Assembly: GCA_017451975.1 (NCBI GenBank)
Contig: JAFTNI010000168.1
Coordinates: 1 to 9,201 of the forward strand
Reading direction: 5' to 3'
DNA: 9,201 nt
Origin: Clostridia bacterium
GTDB lineage: Bacteria; Bacillota; Clostridia; Oscillospirales; CAG-272
Shown here: positions 1 through 5,864 of the stretch, in pieces
How the letters are laid out: every line of letters starts with the position of its first letter
Position numbering within the stretch: the stretch's first letter is position 1
The notes under the pieces: generated by a model
What the model saw: only the letters and a program-made list of their open reading frames with translations
Databases searched by the model: none
Told to the model about the DNA's origin: nothing
Made by a program: the position numbers and the translations under genes

Positions 1-1359
1 ATAGGCTATTGTCTTATAGCGGAAAGCCAGCTTTCGCTCAAAAACGGCAAGCCCTCCAGCGGCATATACGCGCCCACACTTCGCTACCACGACGGTACGT
101 TTTTTATGACGACCACAAACGTAACGCGCGGCGGCAACTTTATAGTGCACACAAGCGATATCCGCGGCAAATGGAGCGAGCCCGCCTGGGTAAAGCAAGG
201 CGGCATAGACCCATCGCTCTTCTGGGACGATGACGGCAAATGCTACTTTGTTTCCAACGGCTCGTCAAATCATGAGGACGGACATGGCATTTTCCTCTGC
301 GAAATAGACCCTTTCACGGGCGAAATGCTCACACCGTCGCACAGGCTTACAAACGGATGCGGCGGAAGATGCGCCGAAGCACCGCATATATACAAAAAAG
401 ATGGGCTATATTACCTCATGCTTGCAGAGGGCGGCACGGAATACGGGCATATGGTAACAATTCAGCGCTCGCGCAATATATACGGCCCATATGAACAGTG
501 CCCTCACAACCCTATACTCACCCACCGCAACGCCCCCGAAAACCCGATACAAGCCACAGGGCACGCCGATATGGTAGAGGACGGTAACGGAAACTGGTGG
601 CTTTTCTGCCTCGGCATACGCCCCATACCGAAGATTATGCTGCATAACCTCGGGCGCGAAACCTTTCTTTCGCCGCTTGTATGGAACGAAGGCTGGCCAA
701 CGGTGGGCAAATACGGCGAAATTTACCCGGAAATGGAAGGCGAGCTACCAGGCCCCGCGCCGAAGCCCACTTGCCTTGATTTCGAAGATACCTTCGAAAT
801 CGAAAAGCTTCACCTGCGTTGGAACTTTGTGCGCAACCCCGTGCCCGAATGCTACCGCGCAGAAAAAGGCCGCGTTACGCTGATAGGCGGGGCAGACGAC
901 CTTTCCACATCGCGCGGCGCGCCCACAATGATTGCCGTACGCCAGCAGGCATTCTGCATGGAAGCGCTTGCAAAGCTTGAAGGCACCGTACAAGAAGGCA
1001 GCTTCGCGGGGCTTACCGCGTTTTACAACAGCGATTATCACTACGATATTATGCTAACCAAAGCGGAAGACGGGCGCCATTACGTAAACCTACGCAAGCG
1101 CGTGGCTGATATTGACGTAACCGTCGCTCAAAAAGCTATAGACTATAGCGGCTCTATCCGCTTCAAAATAGTGAGCGATGAAGAATGGTATACGTTCTAT
1201 TATGAATCAGACGGAGAGTTTATAGAGCTCGGTCGCGGCAGAACCTCGCTTCTCTGCACCGAAGTAACGCATAGCATGACGTTTACGGGAACTTACTTCG
1301 GCATCTTCTGCGAAAAAGGTGAAATCGACGTAACCTTTGCCTCGGTAAAAGAGCTTTAA
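1..1359 (+). CDS. Glycoside hydrolase family 43 protein, 5'-truncated by the window edge
   Basis: The reading frame is open from base 1, so the gene starts upstream; 452 residues are visible, and the ATG at 106 lies inside the domain and is not the start. GH43 enzymes remove xylose or arabinose units from plant polysaccharides (beta-xylosidase or alpha-L-arabinofuranosidase). Visible family marks are an SSGIYAPTLRYHDG stretch (about residues 19-32), GGIDPSLFWDDDG with the pKa-modulating Asp at base 208, and CAEAPHIYKKDG with the likely acid Glu at base 376. The catalytic base Asp lies in the missing N-terminus. From about residue 258 (CLDFEDTF) a beta-sandwich follows that resembles the concanavalin-like C-terminal domain of GH43 xylosidases, with RWNFVRNP and a YHYDIMLTK segment. 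Secretion and exact substrate cannot be judged without the N-terminus. Confidence 0.93.
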   Translation: MGYCLIAESQLSLKNGKPSSGIYAPTLRYHDGTFFMTTTNVTRGGNFIVHTSDIRGKWSEPAWVKQGGIDPSLFWDDDGKCYFVSNGSSNHEDGHGIFLCEIDPFTGEMLTPSHRLTNGCGGRCAEAPHIYKKDGLYYLMLAEGGTEYGHMVTIQRSRNIYGPYEQCPHNPILTHRNAPENPIQATGHADMVEDGNGNWWLFCLGIRPIPKIMLHNLGRETFLSPLVWNEGWPTVGKYGEIYPEMEGELPGPAPKPTCLDFEDTFEIEKLHLRWNFVRNPVPECYRAEKGRVTLIGGADDLSTSRGAPTMIAVRQQAFCMEALAKLEGTVQEGSFAGLTAFYNSDYHYDIMLTKAEDGRHYVNLRKRVADIDVTVAQKAIDYSGSIRFKIVSDEEWYTFYYESDGEFIELGRGRTSLLCTEVTHSMTFTGTYFGIFCEKGEIDVTFASVKEL

Positions 1360-1369
1360 TATATAAATT

Positions 1370-1393
1370 AAGGGCTGACGTTTGTCAGCCCTT
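1370..1393. terminator. Bidirectional intrinsic terminator between GH43 and trpB
   Basis: A perfect 10-bp stem (AAGGGCTGAC at 1370-1379, GTCAGCCCTT at 1384-1393) encloses a GTTT loop. It sits 10 bases past each of the two convergent stop codons. The + strand tail is GTTTATTATC and the - strand tail is AATTTATATT, both T-rich, so it probably serves both genes. It also shows that trpB has no co-transcribed downstream gene. Confidence 0.85.
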
Positions 1394-1403
1394 GTTTATT
1401 ATC

Positions 1404-2624
1404 TTATCTTATTCCGTATTTTTCAATAATATAATCCATATCCTTATCGCCTCTGCCCGAAAGGTTTATAAGCACAGAGCCCTTGCCCATTGCTTTTGCA
1501 AGCTTTATACCGTAGGCAACAGCGTGTGAGCTTTCAATAGCGGGTATAATGCCCTCCATGCGCGAAAGCGTGTAGAAAGCATCTATAGTTTCCTCGTCTC
1601 CCACAACGTCATATTTTACCCTGCCTATATCGTGGAGAAATGCGTGCTCGGGGCCGCTTGAGGGGTAATCCAGACCGCTTGCCACAGAGTAAACAGGTGA
1701 GGGCTCGCCGTTTTCGTCCTTGAGCATAATGCTGTTGAAGCCGTGCATTATGCCCTCCTCGCCATATTTAAGGCTCGCGGCGTGGTCGCCCATCTTTTCG
1801 CCTCTGCCAAGCGGCTCAACGCCGTAAATCTCTACGGGGTCGTTCAGAAATCCCGCGAAAATACCCATGGAGTTGGAGCCGCCGCCTACACAAGCCACAA
1901 CGGCATCGGGCAGTGCGCCCGTCATTTCAATAAATTGCTCCCTTGCCTCAATGCCCACGATGCTTTGGAAATCGCGCACCATCATCGGGAACGGGTGCGG
2001 CCCCACAACAGAGCCTATGCAGTAAATTGCATCCTTATATTCTCTGCAATACGCCGCAAAAGCCGCGTCTACCGCCTCTTTAAGCGTAGCAAGCCCCTCC
2101 GTAACCTCTACGACTCTGGCGCCCAGAACCTTCATTCTAGCCACGTTGGGAGCTTGCTTTTTGATATCGACAGAGCCCATATAAATATCACATTCCAAGC
2201 CGAAATACGCCGCGGCTGTAGCAAGCGCAACGCCGTGCTGCCCCGCGCCCGTTTCGGCAATTACCTTTTTCTTGCCCATATATTTTGCAAGCAAAGCCTC
2301 GCCCATGCAGTGGTTAAGCTTGTGCGCGCCCGTGTGGTTGAGGTCCTCGCGCTTTGCATAGAGGTGAACACCCGTGCCGAGAGAGGCAGAAAGCCTTTTG
2401 AGGTAGGAAACGGGCGTGGGTCTGCCCTGAAACTCCTTGCGTATTCTGCGAAGCTCCGCTATAAAATCGGGCGATTTGCAAACGGTTTCATACGCTTCGG
2501 CTATCTCTTTCATAGCTCGGGCAAGCTCGGGCGTAACGTAAGAGCCGCCGTATTTGCCGAAATAACCGTTCTTATCGGGATAGTTTTTGAAGTATGTATC
2601 GAATTCAACGTTATTGTATTTCAT
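1404..2624 (-). CDS. trpB: Tryptophan synthase beta chain (TrpB), solitary
   Basis: This PLP enzyme joins indole and L-serine to give L-tryptophan in the cytoplasm. The 406 residues are close to the usual length. The PLP lysine is K102 in HTGAHK, the catalytic glutamate is E124 in ETGAGQHG, the phosphate-binding loop is GGGSN (247-251), D319 lies in SGLDYPSSGPEH, and S389 is in NLSGRGDKD; K102 and E124 match Salmonella K87 and E109 with a constant offset of 15. It resembles the TrpB1 class, with local departures: HKLNH instead of the usual HKINN, and MHGFNSIML where most have a LHG-x-x-x-YLL pattern. The ATG at 2624 has AAGGAG 9 bases upstream. There is no trpA beside it: the gene is monocistronic, with a Trp T-box leader in front and a terminator behind. 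That suggests use of free indole, or a trpA elsewhere. Confidence 0.96.
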   Translation of the reverse strand: MKYNNVEFDTYFKNYPDKNGYFGKYGGSYVTPELARAMKEIAEAYETVCKSPDFIAELRRIRKEFQGRPTPVSYLKRLSASLGTGVHLYAKREDLNHTGAHKLNHCMGEALLAKYMGKKKVIAETGAGQHGVALATAAAYFGLECDIYMGSVDIKKQAPNVARMKVLGARVVEVTEGLATLKEAVDAAFAAYCREYKDAIYCIGSVVGPHPFPMMVRDFQSIVGIEAREQFIEMTGALPDAVVACVGGGSNSMGIFAGFLNDPVEIYGVEPLGRGEKMGDHAASLKYGEEGIMHGFNSIMLKDENGEPSPVYSVASGLDYPSSGPEHAFLHDIGRVKYDVVGDEETIDAFYTLSRMEGIIPAIESSHAVAYGIKLAKAMGKGSVLINLSGRGDKDMDYIIEKYGIR

Positions 2625-2633
2625 AATAATATT

Positions 2634-2639
2634 CTCCTT
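2634..2639 (-). promoter_or_regulatory. trpB ribosome binding site
   Basis: AAGGAG on the - strand with a 9-base AT-rich spacer to the ATG fixes the trpB start at 2624. Confidence 0.8.
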
Positions 2640-2690
2640 AAAAATAATTTTGATAGTTTGGGTTGATTTTTATAATTTCGAAAAATGTAA

Positions 2691-2723
2691 TTACCCACGC
2701 CATCGTTTTGCAAGTATGAACAT
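2691..2723 (-). CDS. Possible 10-codon leader peptide with one Trp codon
   Basis: Between the second terminator and trpB, an ATG at 2721-2723 opens the frame MFILAKRWRG and stops at 2691. GGGGG sits 8 bases upstream, as good a ribosome site as that of trpB. Codon 8 is UGG. After the stop, TGGGT/ACCCA and ATTTTT/AAAAAT segments could form a weak hairpin before the trpB ribosome site. A role as a Trp-sensing leader is speculative: one Trp codon is few, and it lies after the terminators, not before them. Confidence 0.3.
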   Translation of the reverse strand: MFILAKRWRG

Positions 2724-2742
2724 AATTATTACCCCCTGTAAA

Positions 2743-2775
2743 GAAAAAACTCCTTTGGCGTTTCTGCCAAAGGAG
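2743..2775 (-). terminator. Second intrinsic terminator between T-box and trpB
   Basis: On the - strand, CTCCTTTGGC and GCCAAAGGAG form a perfect 10-bp stem (2766-2775 and 2750-2759) around a 6-base loop, followed at once by TTTTTTC. It lies only 5 bases beyond the T-tract of the T-box terminator and about 120 bases before the trpB ATG. It is a textbook terminator in form, yet any trpB transcript starting at the T-box promoter must pass it. Confidence 0.85.
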
Positions 2776-2780
2776 CAAAC

Positions 2781-2820
2781 AAAAACACCCTCGGCAGAAA
2801 TATAGCTTCTGTCAAGGGCG
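2781..2820 (-). terminator. T-box regulatory terminator
   Basis: The - strand RNA begins CGCCCUUGACAGAA (2820-2807) and pairs with UUCUGCCGAGGGUG: 13 of 14 positions, counting G-U pairs, with one A/C mismatch. UUUUUGUUUG follows. Its 5' arm shares bases 2813-2820 with the 3' arm of the T-box antiterminator, so the two structures exclude each other, as expected for a T-box switch. Confidence 0.88.
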
Positions 2821-3085
2821 AACAATACAAACACTATCCGCGGTGCCACCTTGATTTGCGCCCATAAGCCCATAATATAGCGAAAGAGCGCACGCTTAGC
2901 AGGGTACCAACATACCCCCGGCAAATAACGCCTGCCTTCAACGTCGCAGAATACTCGGGGCATTCCACCTCCCCTTTGACTGCGCCCTCAGCGGTCCATT
3001 TGCAAGACAGTTGCTAGCCCGACTCTCATCACCACGGGCTCTCTGTGTAGTCTTATCTTACGTTATCTCCGCCTCAACGGTTTAT
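2781..3085 (-). promoter_or_regulatory. Tryptophan-specific T-box riboswitch leader
   Basis: The leader binds tRNA-Trp and lets transcription go on when the tRNA is uncharged. The T-box core UGGCACCGCGG is at 2848-2838, preceded by AAGG. The antiterminator can be drawn fully: CAAGG pairs with CCUUG and GCGGA with UUCGC, leaving the UGGCACC bulge. UGGC in the bulge would pair with a GCCA tRNA end, fitting the G73 discriminator usual for bacterial tRNA-Trp. The specifier is UGG (2998-2996), followed by A, just before the GCGG/CCGC base of Stem I. The AGAGAG and GUGGUG motifs of Stem I lie upstream of it. A 7-bp Stem III (UGCGCUC/GGGCGCA) precedes the T-box. The specifier and the bulge independently point to Trp. 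Confidence 0.95.
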
Positions 3086-3091
3086 GCTGTT

Positions 3092-3120
3092 ATTATATCA
3101 CCGTATGGCTACCTTGTCAA
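3092..3120 (-). promoter_or_regulatory. Consensus promoter for T-box/trpB
   Basis: On the - strand, TTGACA (3120-3115), a 17-base spacer and TATAAT (3097-3092) make a perfect housekeeping promoter. Transcription should start near 3085, giving a leader of about 460 bases before trpB. A promoter this strong fits a gene controlled by termination, not by initiation. Confidence 0.92.
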
Positions 3121-3280
3121 GAGGCTCGCGCTAAATTTTCACGGGAATCAATTTTTTGCCCTCGCTTTTTACCGCCGCGAGATCCGAGCATTTCGACTAA
3201 GCAATACAGACGTATTGCTTAGCTCAAGATGACCGCAGAGAGCGCTTTCATATAATTTAGTTTAAAATTCATTTCCGTGG
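3121..3280. other. Intergenic spacer between wecB end and T-box promoter
   Basis: Apart from the palindrome at 3186-3225, nothing coding is seen. A small CTCGC/GCGAG pair around 3160-3182 is noted. No standard terminator is found 3' of wecB, so read-through from wecB toward trpB is possible. Confidence 0.5.
3186..3225. repeat. Palindromic intergenic repeat (REP-like)
   Basis: CTAAGCAATAC (3197-3207) and GTATTGCTTAG (3212-3222) form a perfect 11-bp inverted repeat around AGAC, inside outer GAGC/GCTC. The sequence around it (TTTCGACTAAG before, CTCAAGATGACC after) resembles dispersed intergenic palindromes of many Clostridia genomes; that link is from pattern memory. It lies 3' of wecB but has no T-tract, so it is a poor intrinsic terminator. 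Confidence 0.55.
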
Positions 3281-4375
3281 TTAAATTTTCTCCAGAATAT
3301 CGGCAATTTTTTCAGAGGCAGAGCCGTCGCCATATGGGTTTTCGGCCCGCGCCATTTTTTCATATACGTTTTTATTCTCGAGCAAAAGCTTTGCACTTTT
3401 ATAAATGCTCTCCTGCTCCGTGCCCACAAGCATAAGCCCGCCCGCCTTCAGCCCCTCGGGCCTTTCCGTCGTATCCCGCATAACAAGCACGGGCTTGCCG
3501 AGGTAAGCCGCCTCCTCCTGTATACCGCCCGAATCTGTAAGAACCATATGGCAGCGCGCCAGAAAATTGTGAAAATCGGGCACGTCAAGCGGCTCTGTAA
3601 GGCGCACTCCCCGGCAAGAGCCAAGCTCTTCCCTTGCAGCGCGCATTACCTCGGGGTTCATATGCACGGGGTAAAGCACCTGCACGCCCGCGTGCTCCTC
3701 TGCAATTAGGCGCACGGCGCGCAGAATTCCATGCAGGGGTGCGCCGAGGTTTTCACGCCTGTGCGCCGTAAGGATTATAAGCTTTTTCCCCTTCGCGCGC
3801 TCAAGCTCTGCGTGTGCGTAGCCTTGCTTAATCGTTGTTTTCAGCGCATCTATCGCCGTATTTCCCGTAACGTAAATGCGGCTTTCCGCCTTGCCCTCGC
3901 GCAAAAGGTTTTCTTTTGCCTCTGCAGTCGGCGCAAAATCATAAGCGGAAATAAGCGAAACGGCTCGTCGGTTAAACTCCTCAGGAAACGGGCTTTCAAT
4001 ATTATAGCTTCTCAGCCCCGCTTCAACGTGACATACGGGAATTTTCAGGTAGAAGCACGCAAGCGCCGCTGCGTGCGCCGTAGACGTATCGCCGTGCACA
4101 AGCACGGCGTCGGGCCTCGCGCCTTCAAGCACGGGCTTTATGCGCGCAAGAATTTCCCCCGTTATATCGAAAAGACTTTGCCCCTCCTTCATAATGTCAA
4201 GGTCGAAATCTGGCATTATGCCAAAAGCGCTCAGCACTCTGTCCAGCATAAAGCGGTGCTGACCCGTTACGCAAACCAGGGTTTCCAACCCTTTTCTCGC
4301 ACCAAGCTCGCGTGCAAGTGGGCACATTTTTATAGCCTCCGGGCGTGTGCCGAAAACAAGCATTACCTTTTTCAT
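3281..4375 (-). CDS. wecB: UDP-N-acetylglucosamine 2-epimerase (non-hydrolysing)
   Basis: The enzyme interconverts UDP-GlcNAc and UDP-ManNAc in the cytoplasm, feeding wall polymers, teichoic acid linkage units or capsule. The 364 residues match the family length. Motifs are GTRPEAIK (9-16), VHGDTST with D96, HVEAGLRS with E118, PEEFNRR (131-137), TGNTAID, TAHRREN with H205, LTDSGGIQEE (279-288) and RDTTERPEG (300-308). D96, E118, E132 and H205 align with the catalytic set D95, E117, E131 and H213 of E. coli WecB. The start MKKVMLVFGT at 4375 is chosen over the longer frame (to 4612), because a GGGGGG ribosome site lies 6 bases upstream and the extra 79 residues are not family-like and would overlap the divergent gene. 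No partner gene for ManNAc use is adjacent. Confidence 0.96.
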   Translation of the reverse strand: MKKVMLVFGTRPEAIKMCPLARELGARKGLETLVCVTGQHRFMLDRVLSAFGIMPDFDLDIMKEGQSLFDITGEILARIKPVLEGARPDAVLVHGDTSTAHAAALACFYLKIPVCHVEAGLRSYNIESPFPEEFNRRAVSLISAYDFAPTAEAKENLLREGKAESRIYVTGNTAIDALKTTIKQGYAHAELERAKGKKLIILTAHRRENLGAPLHGILRAVRLIAEEHAGVQVLYPVHMNPEVMRAAREELGSCRGVRLTEPLDVPDFHNFLARCHMVLTDSGGIQEEAAYLGKPVLVMRDTTERPEGLKAGGLMLVGTEQESIYKSAKLLLENKNVYEKMARAENPYGDGSASEKIADILEKI

Positions 4376-4403
4376 ATATTCCCCCCGTTTTTTCCTTGAT
4401 ATT

Positions 4404-4432
4404 ATTATACCTGCCGCGGCACGCTTTTTATT
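4404..4432 (-). promoter_or_regulatory. Possible wecB promoter
   Basis: TATAAT on the - strand (4409-4404) sits 28 bases before the wecB ATG. The -35 region at a 17-base spacing (AATAAA) is poor, so only the -10 is convincing. Confidence 0.4.
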
Positions 4433-4450
4433 CACGGCGCAAAAAACATA

Positions 4451-4479
4451 TTGCCTTTTGCACCGTTTCATGATAGAAT
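4451..4479 (+). promoter_or_regulatory. Promoter of the four-gene operon
   Basis: TTGCCT (4451-4456), a 17-base spacer and TAGAAT (4474-4479), with TG one base before the -10 (extended -10). It lies 38 bases before the first ATG and is divergent from wecB. Confidence 0.65.
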
Positions 4480-4517
4480 AATTCCAGAAAGAGAGAAAAA
4501 AGAGAGGCTTTATAATA

Positions 4518-4754
4518 ATGAGATATACTATAGTACACGGCATAGACGACAGCCTGCGCATAGACCTCGGCGGCGATGTTTCCATCATCTGCGAGGTTAT
4601 GGATATTGGCAAAGCGATCGATTACCTCACGTTCGAAGCAGAGATGACGGGCGCAGAGTTGCTTGCGTTCATGCGTAAATTCCACGTAAAGGCAGAGCTT
4701 GAAGAAGGCATCAAAGCAGAAAACCGCTATACAGTCACGGCTTACGATTGGTAA
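4518..4754 (+). CDS. Small protein of unknown function, first gene of operon
   Basis: I do not recognise this 78-residue protein. It begins MRYTIVHGIDDSLRI and ends NRYTVTAYDW, with no signal peptide, membrane segment or cysteine pair; C25 is the only cysteine. It is acidic, with alternating hydrophobic residues in the first 30 positions that suggest beta strands, then a likely helix (GKAIDYLTFEAEMTGAELLA) and a final strand. This would suit a small alpha/beta cytoplasmic protein. AGAGAGG lies 10 bases before the ATG. Its stop codon is directly followed by the GGAGGA ribosome site of the histidine phosphatase, so the two are surely co-transcribed and possibly translationally coupled. A link to the phosphatase or the alarmone hydrolase downstream is only an inference from position. 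Confidence 0.75.
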   Translation: MRYTIVHGIDDSLRIDLGGDVSIICEVMDIGKAIDYLTFEAEMTGAELLAFMRKFHVKAELEEGIKAENRYTVTAYDW

Positions 4755-4765
4755 GGAGGAAGCAT

Positions 4766-5407
4766 ATGCACATTTTTCTTATACGCCACGGCGAATCTGT
4801 TGCCAACACGGGCGAAAACTACACCAAAAGAACGCCCGACCACCTTGTGCCTCTTACAGAAAAGGGCAAGGCTCAGGCAGAAGAAGGCGGCAAGTGGCTT
4901 GCCGAATACTGCCGCGAAAAGGGCATAGACATTTCCCGCGCGCGCATATGGCGCAGCCCCTTTCTGCGCACGCGCCAGACAGCTGAGGAATTCAATAAAT
5001 CGCTCGGTATAGCCGATATCCGAGAGGATATAACGCTTACAGAGCAGCAATTTGGGCTTTTCGATTCCATTCCCACAGAAAAATGGGGCGAGCTCTACCC
5101 TGCCGAATACGCCGAATATAAGCGCCAGCTTGCAAACTACGGCAAATTCTATGCACGCCCGCCGCTTGGCGAAAGCCCCTTCGATGTTGCCGTGCGCATA
5201 CATCAGTTTATGGGCACGATATACCGCGATCTTGAAAAACACGGCGTAGATACGCTTTTCGTTTTCACGCACGGCACAACGCTCAGAGCGTTTTTGCTCC
5301 GCTGGTTTCACTATTCGCCCGAATGGTACCACGAGGAGCCAAACCCCAAAAACTGTATGATACGCGAAATTATAGACAGCACCGACCTCGGTTATATCAA
5401 CTCATGA
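4766..5407 (+). CDS. Histidine phosphatase (phosphoglycerate mutase-like) family protein
   Basis: Members of this superfamily hydrolyse phosphate esters through a phosphohistidine intermediate; the substrate here is unknown. In 213 residues the full catalytic set is visible: RHGES with nucleophile H8 and R7, SPFLRTRQTA with R68, E93 in LTEQQFG as likely proton donor, and H169 in FTHGTTLRAF. The start at 4766 is preferred to a TTG at 4748, because AAGGAGGA (4753-4760) lies 5 bases upstream and MHIFLIRHGES is the usual beginning. An insert rich in Tyr and Glu (about 107-130) and the C-terminal EWYHEEPNPKNC give it individual character; it is not a canonical GpmA or CobC. It lies 11 bases after the 78-aa gene and 12 before the HD hydrolase, in one operon. 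Confidence 0.92.
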   Translation: MHIFLIRHGESVANTGENYTKRTPDHLVPLTEKGKAQAEEGGKWLAEYCREKGIDISRARIWRSPFLRTRQTAEEFNKSLGIADIREDITLTEQQFGLFDSIPTEKWGELYPAEYAEYKRQLANYGKFYARPPLGESPFDVAVRIHQFMGTIYRDLEKHGVDTLFVFTHGTTLRAFLLRWFHYSPEWYHEEPNPKNCMIREIIDSTDLGYINS

Positions 5408-5419
5408 AAGGGATAGGCT

Positions 5420-5848
5420 ATGATATATACGAATCTTACAAAAAAAGCGCTGAAGCTTTGCTTCGAGGCGCATAAGGAGCAAACCGACAAAACGGGCTTG
5501 CCCTACGTTTTCCACCCCTTCCACCTTGCCGAACAAATGGACGATGAAATTTCCACGGTGTGCGCGCTTTTGCACGACGTTGTGGAGGATACCCCCTATA
5601 CCTTCGGCGACCTTCGCGAAATGGGCTTTCCCGAAGAGGTTCTTGACGTTCTGCGCCTGCTTACGCACGACGATGCAACGCCGTATATGGATTACGTACA
5701 GAAGCTTTCTTCAAACCCCACGGCAAAAAAGGTAAAGCTTGCCGACCTTCGCCACAACAGCGACGTTTCACGCCTTGACACCGTAGACGAATGGGCGCTC
5801 AAGCGAAACGAAAAATATAAAAAAGCCATAGAGCTGCTTTCAAAGTAA
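5420..5848 (+). CDS. Single-domain (p)ppGpp hydrolase-like HD protein (SpoT/MESH1-type)
   Basis: This 142-residue protein is the HD hydrolase half of RelA/SpoT alone, as in small alarmone hydrolases and MESH1, which remove the 3'-pyrophosphate from (p)ppGpp; MESH1 also acts on NADPH. The catalytic residues are all present: H32 in YVFHPFHLA, H52-D53 and E56-D57 in LLHDVVEDT, and D109 and N113 in KLADLRHNSD. The metal-binding HD pair and the ED pair specific to the ppGpp hydrolases are intact, so activity is likely. No synthetase, TGS or ACT domain follows; the frame ends after a short helix. The ribosome site is weak (AAAGGGAT, 9-10 bases upstream). It follows the histidine phosphatase by 12 bases. 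The true substrate could be another nucleotide, since many such stand-alone proteins are untested. Confidence 0.88.
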   Translation: MIYTNLTKKALKLCFEAHKEQTDKTGLPYVFHPFHLAEQMDDEISTVCALLHDVVEDTPYTFGDLREMGFPEEVLDVLRLLTHDDATPYMDYVQKLSSNPTAKKVKLADLRHNSDVSRLDTVDEWALKRNEKYKKAIELLSK

Positions 5849-5864
5849 AAGAAAGGTTTACGCC

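Noticed and set aside
1743..2666. A 307-codon open frame opposite trpB
   Set aside because: It lies wholly antisense to a clear trpB, shows no known motif, and comes from the biased third-position codon use of trpB.
2724..2963. A longer frame including MFILAKRWRG inside the T-box leader
   Set aside because: It crosses the structured T-box and two terminators; only the last 10 codons have a ribosome site.
4376..4612. A 79-residue N-terminal extension of WecB
   Set aside because: It is not family-like, would overlap the divergent operon start, and a GGGGGG ribosome site sits right before the internal MKKV start.
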